DNA of 26,634 nt from Zoogloeaceae bacterium. GTDB taxonomy: Bacteria; Pseudomonadota; Gammaproteobacteria; Burkholderiales; Rhodocyclaceae. The notes under the pieces are model-generated. The model saw nothing but the letters and a program-made list of their open reading frames with translations, was not told the origin of the DNA and searched no databases. Position numbers and translations under genes: made by a program. Positions 8,042 through 16,240 of the stretch are shown piece by piece (the first letter of the stretch is position 1; every line of letters starts with the position of its first letter). The DNA lies in the NCBI GenBank assembly GCA_031290955.1, contig JAISLJ010000211.1, forward strand, positions 1 through 26,634, in the 5' to 3' direction.

Positions 8042-8379
8042 CGGAACACCTTGTCCAGCGGGATGAAGGTGGTTGTGCCGCCCTCCGGCGAGGGGACATT
8101 GCGGAACACGGCGAACACCTTTTCGGTCAGGGCGTCGGAATGGGTGAAATCCTCATACGCCTGCCGCAGCCATTTCTGGTGGAACACGTAGCGCCCGGCA
8201 TCATCCGGCGGCATATCCCCGGCGTGGCGACGCAGGTAATCGTGGAAGCGCTGCAGGATGTGCAGTCGATTGACCTGCACCACTGCGATTTCATAAGGCA
8301 CGGCAAAATAATCAAGAAAATCCTCGGCGGAAACGAGTTCCTCCAAGGCTTCATCCAGGGACACGGTCGTGGTTGGCAT
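8038..8379 (-). CDS. nifW: NifW, nitrogenase-stabilising/protective protein
   Basis: NifW associates with the MoFe protein and is linked to its maturation and protection from oxygen. The 113-aa protein matches the family in length and in the motifs SAEDFLDYFAVPYE, VNRLHILQRFHDYL and FVFHQ-like YVFHQKWLRQAYEDF. The ATG at 8379 has a strong site (GGAGG, 7 bases upstream). It follows nifV by 19 bases and overlaps nifZ by 4 bases. Entirely cytoplasmic with no membrane segment. Confidence 0.93.
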   Translation of the reverse strand: MPTTTVSLDEALEELVSAEDFLDYFAVPYEIAVVQVNRLHILQRFHDYLRRHAGDMPPDDAGRYVFHQKWLRQAYEDFTHSDALTEKVFAVFRNVPSPEGGTTTFIPLDKVFR

Positions 8380-8398
8380 GGGTGTTCCTCCGCATGGA

Positions 8399-9556
<1,158 letters not shown>

Positions 9557-9591
9557 GGCATTGGGGCGGGATTGTCAATGTCCATGTGTAA

Positions 9592-9606
9592 GCAAGGGCA
9601 ATGCCA
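9592..9606 (-). promoter_or_regulatory. Sigma-54 (-24/-12) promoter of nifVWZM
   Basis: On the minus strand TGGCATTGCCCTTGC places the invariant GG and GC at the exact consensus spacing (GG, 10 bases, GC) of TGGCAC-N5-TTGC. Only the last base of the -24 block differs. Transcription should start about 12 bases downstream, near 9580, giving a leader of about 25 nt before nifV. Confidence 0.85.
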
Positions 9607-9689
9607 GAGGGAAAAACTTATCGATTCAATGGGTTCCTGCATGAAGCGCATCAATCTTTCGGGTGCTTTGTCGCTTTGTCGCGGGGAAA

Positions 9690-9705
9690 TGTCGGGTTTG
9701 CGACA
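9690..9705 (-). promoter_or_regulatory. NifA upstream activator sequence
   Basis: TGTCGGGTTTGCGACA fits the NifA site TGT-N10-ACA exactly. Its centre is about 117 bp upstream of the predicted nifV transcription start, a normal distance for an enhancer-like site. A weaker half-match (TGT-N10-GCA on the minus strand) lies at about 9709-9724. Confidence 0.75.
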
Positions 9706-9777
9706 AAATGCCCATTTCGTTACAGGCAAGTGCGGTGAAGAATCCCAAGGCAGCCTTGGCTTTCCGCCGAGCGCGCC

Positions 9778-9803
9778 AAAAAAACGGGCGCCAGAGGCGC
9801 CCG
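9778..9803 (-). terminator. Intrinsic terminator of the porin gene
   Basis: An 8-bp perfect stem CGGGCGCC-TCT-GGCGCCCG is followed on the minus strand by seven T residues. It lies 30 bases past the porin stop and isolates the porin from the nif operon promoter. Confidence 0.88.
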
Positions 9804-9832
9804 AATCACCGTCAAGAAAATCGTTTATCCAC

Positions 9833-10915
9833 TCAGAAGGTGTGCTTCAGGCCGAACTGCACGCCGTTTTGGTAGCCACTGCCACCATTGCTGCTGTCGC
9901 CCACGGATGCTGTGCGCTGGAAGACGCCGTGTTTCTTGTCGTTCGTGATATCCGCCACAGCGGCATAGATGTTGGTGCGCTTGGAGAGCGTATAGGTGTA
10001 GCCAAGCGCCCATTGCCGCGCCTTGGCGTTGCCGGAATTCGTCTTCAGCTTGGATTGCGTGTAGGAGGCGAGGAGCGCATGCTTGCCGAAAGGCACGGTT
10101 ACGCCCAGAAGCCAGCTTCTGAGCTTCAGGTCGTTCGTGGCGAAATAATCTTTCCACTTGTTCTGGTCGTAGAATGCGGCGACCTTTGCCACCCGGAAGT
10201 CATAGGAACCACCCAGCGCGTAGTTGTTGATGTTGACCGCACTGCTGTCCTTGCTCTTGATGCGGTGGATGTTGAGGCCGATGTCGATCGGGCCATTGGT
10301 GTACCGGGGCAGGAGGACATACACCCGGTTGTCGCCGGAATTGCCAGCGTTTTCCTGAAGCAGCGCATTGTTGGAATAGGCTGCCGTGAGCGAAAAACCG
10401 CTCAGGTTCGGGGAAACATAGGCAACGGTGTTATCCACGCGGGTAGGATCGAAAAGGTTTTCGCCCCCAACCGTGACGTCCGCCGCGAAGACATTGCGAT
10501 ACATGCCGACCATGCCGGCCTTGAACGGATCCAGCGCGGAAAGGAACGAGTAATGCGGCGCGTAGAGCCGTCCGGCAATTGCGGTGCCGAAATCGCCGGT
10601 CAGGCCCACGAACGCCTGGCGACCAAAGAGACGTCCGCCTTGGGTGTGTTCACCCGTGTCCGCTGCGTATCCGGCTTCGACTGTGAAGACGGCCTTGACT
10701 CCGTTGCCCAGGTCTTCTGTCCCCTTGAAGCCCAGGCGGTTCCCGGCGGAAATGCCGGAATCAATGGCATTCTTGCTTTTGATGCCATTGGCGACATTAT
10801 CGCCGCGGTGGCTGAAGCCCACGTCGATGGAGCCATACACCGACACATTGGATTGCGCGAAGGCGGTGCTGGACGCCAAGGCAGCGACCGCAAGCGTGAT
10901 CAGTTTCTTTTGCAT
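9833..10915 (-). CDS. Gram-negative trimeric porin (general diffusion porin)
   Basis: This is a 360-aa outer-membrane beta-barrel of the Neisseria/Burkholderia porin family. It begins MQKKLITLAVAALASSTAFA, a clear signal peptide with cleavage after AFA, followed by the mature start QSNVSVYGSIDVG typical of these porins. Further signatures are SRLGFKG-like NRLGFKGTEDLGNGVKA and GRQAFVGLTGDFGT, and the C-terminal GVQFGLKHTF ends in phenylalanine, the barrel-assembly signal. The start at 10915 is set by AAGGA nearby and by the signal peptide; a longer frame adds 15 unlikely residues. It is monocistronic, with an AT-rich upstream region and a terminator. Substrate selectivity cannot be read from the sequence. 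Confidence 0.94.
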   Translation of the reverse strand: MQKKLITLAVAALASSTAFAQSNVSVYGSIDVGFSHRGDNVANGIKSKNAIDSGISAGNRLGFKGTEDLGNGVKAVFTVEAGYAADTGEHTQGGRLFGRQAFVGLTGDFGTAIAGRLYAPHYSFLSALDPFKAGMVGMYRNVFAADVTVGGENLFDPTRVDNTVAYVSPNLSGFSLTAAYSNNALLQENAGNSGDNRVYVLLPRYTNGPIDIGLNIHRIKSKDSSAVNINNYALGGSYDFRVAKVAAFYDQNKWKDYFATNDLKLRSWLLGVTVPFGKHALLASYTQSKLKTNSGNAKARQWALGYTYTLSKRTNIYAAVADITNDKKHGVFQRTASVGDSSNGGSGYQNGVQFGLKHTF

Positions 10916-11130
10916 GGAGAATCCTTTGGAGAAAAGAGAAATGGAGAACCAGCAGTGCATGCTGCCAAACTACGAAAACGTATCTTACAACATTTTGACA
11001 GGTTCGTTATATGAATAAGTGATATATAGCACTTCCGAGCGTATAAGCGGGATATAAACCAGCAATTACATCCATGCTGAAAAATCGTTACCAATTGATT
11101 TTAAACGAATCTCAAGATGTAAAATGCAAA

Positions 11131-11151
11131 ATACAACATGATTTGTTGTAT
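11131..11151. promoter_or_regulatory. Operator-like palindrome
   Basis: ATACAACA-TGATT-TGTTGTAT has perfect 8-base arms around a 5-base centre. It lies about 215 bp upstream of the porin start, in AT-rich DNA, which suits a binding site for a dimeric regulator. The regulator and target are unknown. Confidence 0.4.
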
Positions 11152-11319
11152 ATTACGATCGCGCACAAAGGTTGAGTCCCGGCGGTTTTGGTGTGGTGAA
11201 ACACGCAAAATGCAAGGGGATGGAAGAAGCCAGATGTGACGGAAGCATCCTGGGTCCGCCGGTGTTCAGGGCGTGGGGAAACGGGAGGGAAAGAAAGCGC
11301 CTGTTTTTGGCGTCCGGAA

Positions 11320-11400
11320 TCAAACCTTGTGAGCTTCGCGCGGGAGTTCGATTTTCTGTGCGTTGGTCAAAGGTGGTAGCTTGTTCAGGTCAAAGCGCAT
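11320..11400 (-). pseudogene. Possible N-terminal stub of a BrnA-like antitoxin
   Basis: A 26-codon frame reads MRFDLNKLPPLTNAQKIEL and then stops. The KLPPLTxxQxxEL motif resembles the N-terminus of BrnA/CopG-like antitoxins, in which it is followed by an IDTSDIPE segment that is missing here. No toxin gene is next to it. The call is tentative because the match is short. Confidence 0.25.
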
Positions 11401-11443
11401 GGCAGTGCGGACGGAAAGGCATCGCGCAAATGAACGCCGATGG

Positions 11444-11475
11444 ATTGCCACGGGCCTTCGGCCCTCGCAATGACG
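11444..11475 (-). repeat. REP-like palindromic repeat
   Basis: The minus-strand copy begins CGTCATTGCGAGGGCC and contains the self-complementary core GGGCCGAAGGCCC. It differs from the copy at 6592-6623 at about two of 32 positions. Confidence 0.65.
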
Positions 11476-11589
11476 AAATATTGGCGGTTTGGCGCGTTGT
11501 TGTGGGACGACTTTGCGCATCGTGCCTTGCTGGGGGGCAAGACATTCGGCCCACGGTGCCCTGTTGCGAAAAAGAGACTTGCGAACGGG

Positions 11590-12030
11590 TCATGCCTCGA
11601 AATCCGCCCAGCAATTGGGCGTTTCATAGAGGCGGACTCTTTTCAGGGCGAGCGCGTTGCCGTAGTGCGCCCGGTAGGCGGGTTGCAGGATCTCGAAAGC
11701 GATTCGCGCCAGGTTCTCGGCAGTGGGAATCCGTTCCAGGAGTACCGTCTTGTGACCGGGCAGGCTTTGCAGGAAGCGCACGACCGGCTCATCCCGGCAA
11801 TACGCGAGAAAGGCGTGATCCCAGAGATCAACGACATGCTTCTGGGCGATGGCCTTGACTTCGGAGAAATCCATGAGCATGCCGTTGGCGGCATCCCCCT
11901 CGGTTGTGATGGGTTCGCCTTCGAGTGTGATTTCAATCACATAGCGGTGCCCGTGCAGGTTACGGCATTGGCTTTGATGATCCGGGATGCGGTGCCCGGC
12001 ATCGAAGGACAGGCGGCGGGTGATCTGCAT
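11590..12030 (-). CDS. queD: 6-carboxy-5,6,7,8-tetrahydropterin synthase QueD / PTPS family
   Basis: QueD converts dihydroneopterin triphosphate to 6-carboxytetrahydropterin in queuosine (7-deazaguanine) synthesis. The 146-aa protein has the PTPS fold signatures: the zinc ligands H13 (FDAGHRI) and H26/H28 (NLHGHRY), catalytic C22 in CRNLHGH, LMDFSEVKAIA, LWDHAFL, and a C-terminal VRLYETPNCWADF. The glutamate of the YET motif is the pterin anchor. The ATG at 12030 has no strong ribosome binding site. A TATAAT lies on the minus strand at 12094-12099 in the gap shared with the divergent radical SAM gene. QueC, QueE and QueF are not in the window. Confidence 0.92.
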   Translation of the reverse strand: MQITRRLSFDAGHRIPDHQSQCRNLHGHRYVIEITLEGEPITTEGDAANGMLMDFSEVKAIAQKHVVDLWDHAFLAYCRDEPVVRFLQSLPGHKTVLLERIPTAENLARIAFEILQPAYRAHYGNALALKRVRLYETPNCWADFEA

Positions 12031-12131
12031 GTGTTGGAACGGATGGATTGGGGCAAGAGTTGGGAAGAGGGCACTTTGCCAAAAGCGCCGCGCATTATAG
12101 CATTCGCCATCCCCTTGTTTTCGGAACCGAC

Positions 12132-12980
12132 ATGGACGAGCATTTTTTGCGCGTGGAAGAGCATCGGCATGATGCTGCCGGGCTGCTTTACGTCTATCCC
12201 GTGGTTTCCCGCCGCGCGGCAGGACTTTCCATCGGCATCAACCTCAATACCAACCGGGCGTGCAACTGGCGCTGTGTCTATTGCCAGGTCGAGAACCTGC
12301 AACGCGGTGGCCCGCCGCCCGTTGATCTGGCGCGGCTGGAAGCGGAGCTTTTCGGGTTTCTCGGGAACATCGTGGCGGGGGATTACCTGATGCGCCACGT
12401 GCCGCCGGAATGCCGACGGTTGGCGGACATCGCTTTTTCCGGGGAGGGCGAGCCGACGAGCGCGGCAGAATTCGCCGAGGCCGTGCGCTGTGTGGGGGAT
12501 GTTCTCGAACGCTATCATCTGCTGGGAACCCTGCCGGTGCGCCTCATCACCAATGGCAGTCTCGTGCATCGTCCCAAGGTACGCGCCGCGCTTGCCGTTT
12601 TGGCGGAAATCGGCGGCGAGGCGTGGTTCAAGGTGGATCGGGCCGATCCCGGTGGACGTTTGCGCGTCAACCACAGTCGCGCCGCAACCGGACGGGTGCT
12701 CGCCAACCTGCGTCTTGCTGCCGGAATTCTCCCGACCTGGGTACAGACTTGCTGGTTTGCCTGGCAAGGGAGGCCGCCGGACGCTGCGAGCCGGGAAGCC
12801 TATCTTGCCTGCATCCGGGCGGTGGCGGACATCATCAAAGGCATCCACCTCTATGGCCTGGCGCGACCTTCGCACCAGCCGGAAGCGGGCGACCTGGGGC
12901 GTCTGGACGCGGCGGAAATGCTTGCCTGGGGGAGGGAGATCGAGGAAAAAACAAATGTCAAGGTGATCGTTTCACCTTGA
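12132..12980 (+). CDS. Radical SAM protein of unassigned function
   Basis: The 282-aa protein carries a radical SAM cluster motif CNWRCVYC (C44-x3-C48-x2-C51), binding one 4Fe-4S cluster and S-adenosylmethionine. It also has the SGEGEPT motif that contacts SAM and LITNGSL further on. There is no obvious auxiliary cluster domain. The ATG at 12132 (MDEHFLRVEEHRHDAAGLLY) is preferred over an in-frame ATG at 12048, which would start inside the queD promoter gap. It is divergent from queD, but it lacks the features of QueE and should not be called that. A perfect 13-bp hairpin overlaps its stop codon. The substrate is unknown. Confidence 0.85.
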   Translation: MDEHFLRVEEHRHDAAGLLYVYPVVSRRAAGLSIGINLNTNRACNWRCVYCQVENLQRGGPPPVDLARLEAELFGFLGNIVAGDYLMRHVPPECRRLADIAFSGEGEPTSAAEFAEAVRCVGDVLERYHLLGTLPVRLITNGSLVHRPKVRAALAVLAEIGGEAWFKVDRADPGGRLRVNHSRAATGRVLANLRLAAGILPTWVQTCWFAWQGRPPDAASREAYLACIRAVADIIKGIHLYGLARPSHQPEAGDLGRLDAAEMLAWGREIEEKTNVKVIVSP

Positions 12981-12984
12981 CATT
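12949..12984 (-). terminator. Hairpin terminator overlapping the radical SAM stop codon
   Basis: AATGTCAAGGTGA (12954-12966) pairs perfectly with TCACCTTGACATT (12972-12984). On the minus strand the stem is followed by TTGTTTTTT, so it is a good terminator for the HTH gene read from the right. On the plus strand the T-content is weaker, and the radical SAM stop codon lies inside the stem. Confidence 0.7.
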
Positions 12985-13137
12985 CTCATTCTTGCGGACA
13001 GATGCGTTCAACAGCCACACGCACAAGACCACGTAACCGCCGCGAACTTCCTGATTTTCCCGTATTTGCCGGACCGACCCGACCCACAACCAGTCCTTTC
13101 CAGCACGGGCGAACGCGAAACGCGCAGCGGTGTCTCC

Positions 13138-13443
13138 TTACGCGGGCTTCTTTTGCTTGCTGCGCGCGGACTTCTTGAACTGTTTGAAGAGTTCGGGTTC
13201 GAACTCCTTCAGATATTCCAGCACTTCAAAGTCCTCGCGCTTGATGCGGTGGATGTCGATCTGCTCGACATGGACAAGGCGCAGGAGTTCCTGCACGGGT
13301 TTGGGCATGTCACGCCCGCTCTCGTAGCGCGAGCCGCCACTTTGCGTCACGCCGATCCTGGACCAGAATTGACGCTGGTTCAGGCCAAGCTTGTGGCGAA
13401 TGTCGCGGGGAACGACACCTTCGAGGATCTTACCGTTACTCAT
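13138..13443 (-). CDS. Small XRE-like helix-turn-helix regulator
   Basis: The 101-aa protein has an XRE/Cro-type helix-turn-helix at about residues 12-50 (IRHKLGLNQRQFWSRIGVTQ then SRYESGRDMPKPVQELLRL). It has a charged, lysine-rich C-terminal tail. The ATG at 13443 follows GGAGAG at good spacing. Its promoter (13509-13536) and a 24-bp palindrome covering the predicted transcription start (13479-13502) suggest autorepression. The gene is divergent from lysC, whose promoter lies about 40 bp beyond, so it may also affect lysC; this is inference. A terminator lies at 12949-12984. Confidence 0.82.
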   Translation of the reverse strand: MSNGKILEGVVPRDIRHKLGLNQRQFWSRIGVTQSGGSRYESGRDMPKPVQELLRLVHVEQIDIHRIKREDFEVLEYLKEFEPELFKQFKKSARSKQKKPA

Positions 13444-13478
13444 AGTAGTCTCTCCGTGGGTTGTTGTTAGAGAAGAAC

Positions 13479-13502
13479 GTCATATGCGGAAATACATATG
13501 AC
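13479..13502. promoter_or_regulatory. Palindromic operator upstream of the HTH gene
   Basis: GTCATATG-8 bases-CATATGAC has perfect 8-base arms. It spans about +1 to +24 of the predicted HTH transcript, a position suited to repression by the product. Confidence 0.65.
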
Positions 13503-13508
13503 TCGCGG

Positions 13509-13536
13509 ATTATAAAGGTTTCTGTGAAAAGTTCAA
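13509..13536 (-). promoter_or_regulatory. Sigma-70 promoter of the HTH gene
   Basis: On the minus strand TTGAAC, a 16-base spacer, then TATAAT. The predicted start is near 13502, at the edge of the palindrome. Confidence 0.7.
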
Positions 13537-13541
13537 AGACA

Positions 13542-13570
13542 TTTTCATGTTTTTTTCCTTGCGATACAAT
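13542..13570 (+). promoter_or_regulatory. Candidate sigma-70 promoter of lysC
   Basis: TTTTCA, a 17-base spacer, then TACAAT, with predicted start near 13577 and a leader of about 26 nt. The -35 matches the consensus at four of six positions. Confidence 0.5.
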
Positions 13571-13602
13571 CTGTAGCTTTTTTGCATACACTGGATGAAG
13601 CG

Positions 13603-14829
13603 ATGGCCCTGATTGTTCAAAAATACGGCGGCACCTCGATGGGCAGCCCCGAGCGTATCCGCAATGTGGCCCGCCGCGTCGCCCGTTTCCGGGCGGAAGG
13701 GCACCAGGTGGTGGTAGTGGTTTCCGCCATGAGCGGGGAGACGAACCGCCTGATTGCGCTCGCCCGGGAAATCCAGGCGGAGCCGGACCCACGCGAGCTG
13801 GATGTTGTGATCTCCACGGGCGAGCAGGTCACAATCGGCCTGCTGGCCATGGCCCTGAAGGAATTGGGCGTGCAGGCCAAGAGCCGCACGGGCGCGCAGG
13901 CGCGTATTCTCACCGATGACGCCTTCAACAAGGCGCGCATCCTCTCCATTGATGAGGCCCGAATCCGCGCCGATCTGGAACGCGGCAACGTCGTCGTCGT
14001 CGCTGGGTTCCAGGGGATGGATGAGGCAGGCAACATCACGACGCTGGGTCGCGGCGGCTCGGATACCACTGGCGTTGCGCTTGCCGCCGCCCTGAAGGCG
14101 GATGAGTGTCAGATCTATACTGACGTTGATGGCGTTTATACAACAGATCCGCGTATCGTGCCGGAGGCGCGCAAGCTCGATACCATTACTTTCGAGGAAA
14201 TGCTCGAAATGGCGAGCCTGGGATCCAAGGTGTTGCAGATTCGCTCGGTCGAGTTCGCGGGCAAGTACAAGGTCAAATTGCGTGTGCTTTCGAGCTTCGA
14301 GGAGGAGGGCGAGGGCACGTTGATTACTGTTGAGGAAGGCAAGAACATGGAACAACCAATCATTTCCGGCATCGCGTTCAACCGTGACGAGGCCAAGCTG
14401 ACCGTACTGGGCGTGCCGGATCTTCCGGGCATCGCCTATCAGTTGCTCGGCCCTGTCGCTGAGGCCAATATCGACGTGGATATGATCATCCAGAATGTCG
14501 GGCGCGATGGCGCGACGGATTTTTCCTTCACCGTAAATCGTTCCGAATTCGAGAAGACCAAGGCGGTGCTGGAAGGTGTGCGCCGCCACATCGGCGCGCG
14601 GGAAATCCTTGGCGACAACAAGGTTTGCAAGGTTTCCGCCGTTGGCGTCGGCATGCGCTCGCATCCCGGCGTCGCCAGCCAGATGTTTCGCGCCTTGGCG
14701 GAGGAGGGCATCAACATCCAGATGATTTCCACCTCTGAAATCAAGATTTCCGTGGTGCTGGACGAAAAATACCTGGAACTGGCCGTTCGGGTGCTGCACC
14801 GTGCTTTCGGCCTTGATGGACAGGTCTGA
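13603..14829 (+). CDS. lysC: Aspartate kinase LysC
   Basis: Aspartate kinase phosphorylates L-aspartate, the first step towards lysine, threonine, methionine and diaminopimelate. The 408-aa protein has the kinase signature VQKYGGTSMGS at its N-terminus, then VVSAMSGETNRLI, GRGGSDTTGVALAAAL and YTDVDGVYTTDPRIV. Two ACT regulatory domains follow from about residue 265, with VGRDGATDFSFTV and INIQMISTSEIKISVV. This is the monofunctional, lysine/threonine-feedback type. The start at 13603 (MALIVQKYGG) is preferred over an in-frame ATG at 13582 because GGATGAAG precedes it and homologues start here. An internal start at 14347 may yield a beta subunit. Confidence 0.96.
   Translation: MALIVQKYGGTSMGSPERIRNVARRVARFRAEGHQVVVVVSAMSGETNRLIALAREIQAEPDPRELDVVISTGEQVTIGLLAMALKELGVQAKSRTGAQARILTDDAFNKARILSIDEARIRADLERGNVVVVAGFQGMDEAGNITTLGRGGSDTTGVALAAALKADECQIYTDVDGVYTTDPRIVPEARKLDTITFEEMLEMASLGSKVLQIRSVEFAGKYKVKLRVLSSFEEEGEGTLITVEEGKNMEQPIISGIAFNRDEAKLTVLGVPDLPGIAYQLLGPVAEANIDVDMIIQNVGRDGATDFSFTVNRSEFEKTKAVLEGVRRHIGAREILGDNKVCKVSAVGVGMRSHPGVASQMFRALAEEGINIQMISTSEIKISVVLDEKYLELAVRVLHRAFGLDGQV
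14332..14349 (+). other. Internal translation start for an aspartate kinase beta subunit
   Basis: GAGGAAGG is followed 7 bases later by an in-frame ATG (14347, Met249). The product would begin MEQPIISGIAFNRDEAKLTV and be 160 aa, comprising the two ACT domains. Alpha2-beta2 aspartate kinases of Corynebacterium and Bacillus make their beta subunit from an equivalent in-frame start. Confidence 0.5.
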
Positions 14830-14846
14830 AATGGAAAAATCCGGGG

Positions 14847-14869
14847 CCGTGTTCCTGCGGGAACAACGG
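14847..14869 (+). terminator. Hairpin after lysC (weak terminator)
   Basis: CCGTGTTCC-TGCG-GGAAC-A-ACGG forms a 9-bp stem with one bulged A, 18 bases after the lysC stop. No T-tract follows directly; a T7 run occurs only about 35 bases later. Confidence 0.35.
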
Positions 14870-15052
14870 TTCCGGAAAGTCATTTCGGGTGTCTGATACG
14901 CTGTTTTTTTCCTGGCTACGAAGTGAAAGCGCTGGAACATATGTGCCGCACCATTGAGTTTGGATATCTTCCGGAAACGCATCTCCAGTAAAATTTCTGT
15001 CCCCGTTCCCTGATTCCCACATGATCCGGTTTTTCAGGATCTATTACCGATC

Positions 15053-16156
15053 ATGAACAAAAACACCGAACAAATGTCTGCTCCGAATGCGCCACTGGAA
15101 ACGCAGGCGGAGGCCGTGCGAGCCGTTCGTGATGCGAATGCCTTCGCGGCGCGTATCGTTCGCTGGCAGCGAGAAAATGGGCGGCATGGTCTGCCCTGGC
15201 AGGGAACGTGTGATCCGTATCCGATCTGGCTCTCCGAAATCATGTTGCAACAAACGCGGGTGGGCGTGGTGCTGGATTATTTTCCGCGCTTCCTGGCACG
15301 ATTTCCGGATGTCCAGGCGCTTGCTGCCGCGCCGCAGGAAGAGGTGCTCGCCCTGTGGGCGGGCTTGGGTTATTACGCACGCGCCCGTAACCTGCACGCC
15401 TGCGCTCGCCAGATCGCGCATGAGCACGATGGAATCTTCCCCCAAACGGCAATGCTGCTGGCCGCGCTGCCCGGCATTGGCCGTTCCACTGCAGCCGCCA
15501 TCGCCGCCTTTGCCTTCCATGAGCGCGCGCCCATTCTGGACGGCAATGTGAAGCGGGTACTGTGCCGCCATTTCGCCATTGAGGGTGTGCCGGTAAGCGC
15601 GGTGGAAAAGTCGCTTTGGAATCTCGCGGCCTCGCTGCTGCCTGCCGCGCCGGAGATGCCTGCCTATACCCAGGGATTGATGGATCTGGGCGCGATACTT
15701 TGCCTTGCCCGCGAGCCGCGCTGCCTCCCTTGCCCGCTCCGGAAGCGTTGCCGCGCCCATCGGGAAGGGCGCACACAGAGCCTGCCCACACCCAGGACGC
15801 CCACAGTCCGGCCCAGTCGCAAGGCAAGCTTCCTGCTGGTTACGGATGGCGAACACATCCTTCTGGAACGGCGTCCGCCCAGCGGCGTCTGGGGCGGGCT
15901 GTTCGCCCTGCCGGAAGGCCGGGAGTGGATTTCTCGCCTGAAGCTCCATGCCGTCCCGCTCCAGCCTCTACCGTTCCGGGAACATGTCTTTACCCACTTC
16001 CGCCTGGAAATTTCCCCTTTCCTGTGCCAAGTCGCGCAGATGCCGGAACTTCCGGATGACAGTCTTGTCTGCGTGACGCTCTCAAACGCCCAAAAATCCG
16101 CCATCCCTGCCCCGGTTGCGCGCCTGCTGGAGGAAGTGCAGAAAAGGGAGGATTGA
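15053..16156 (+). CDS. mutY: A/G-specific adenine glycosylase MutY
   Basis: MutY removes adenine mispaired with 8-oxoguanine in base excision repair. The 367-aa protein has catalytic E62 in WLSEIMLQQT, the helix-hairpin-helix LPGIGRSTAAAI (139-150), and catalytic D163 in ILDGNVKRV. The 4Fe-4S motif is C217-x6-C224-x2-C227-x5-C233. The C-terminal NUDIX-like domain that recognises 8-oxoG runs from about 255 (LLERRPPSGVWGGLFALPE) and contains the FTHFRLEI motif. The start at 15053 has only a distant AGGA; an in-frame ATG at 15074 is an alternative. The product is cytoplasmic. The next genes face it on the other strand. Confidence 0.95.
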   Translation: MNKNTEQMSAPNAPLETQAEAVRAVRDANAFAARIVRWQRENGRHGLPWQGTCDPYPIWLSEIMLQQTRVGVVLDYFPRFLARFPDVQALAAAPQEEVLALWAGLGYYARARNLHACARQIAHEHDGIFPQTAMLLAALPGIGRSTAAAIAAFAFHERAPILDGNVKRVLCRHFAIEGVPVSAVEKSLWNLAASLLPAAPEMPAYTQGLMDLGAILCLAREPRCLPCPLRKRCRAHREGRTQSLPTPRTPTVRPSRKASFLLVTDGEHILLERRPPSGVWGGLFALPEGREWISRLKLHAVPLQPLPFREHVFTHFRLEISPFLCQVAQMPELPDDSLVCVTLSNAQKSAIPAPVARLLEEVQKRED

Positions 16157-16175
16157 AAACAGGGGGCAAGAACAT

Positions 16176-16215
16176 AAAAAGCGAAACGCAAAGACCTTGC
16201 GGTCTTTGCGTTTCG
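16176..16215 (-). terminator. Terminator between mutY and the Roadblock operon
   Basis: CGAAACGCAAAGACC-TTGC-GGTCTTTGCGTTTCG is a perfect 15-bp stem. On the minus strand it is followed by TTTTT, so it ends the Roadblock/GTPase operon. It may also act on mutY transcripts, although the plus strand has no U-tract. Confidence 0.8.
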
Positions 16216-16240
16216 AGGATTCCCCGAGGGAATGAGGCGT

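Larger units (their letters stand above)
10916..11589. other. 674-bp region without an intact gene
   Basis: The part next to the porin (10960-11160) is AT-rich, as expected for a regulated promoter region, but no single -35/-10 pair stands out. It ends in the 8-bp palindrome at 11131-11151. The rest holds a possible antitoxin stub (11320-11400) and a REP-like repeat (11444-11475). The 228-codon plus-strand open frame that crosses this region continues into the antisense of queD and shows no protein family, so it is not called. Confidence 0.6.

Noticed and set aside
12132..12980. QueE (7-carboxy-7-deazaguanine synthase)
   Set aside because: QueE is suggested by the queD neighbour, but the size, cluster motif context and downstream sequence do not match QueE.
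13510..14982. 490-codon minus-strand frame opposite lysC
   Set aside because: It covers lysC and its promoter; lysC has all kinase and ACT motifs.
14830..15052. tRNA gene after lysC
   Set aside because: I looked for a tRNA here because one often follows lysC in betaproteobacteria, but no cloverleaf or CCA-type end is visible.
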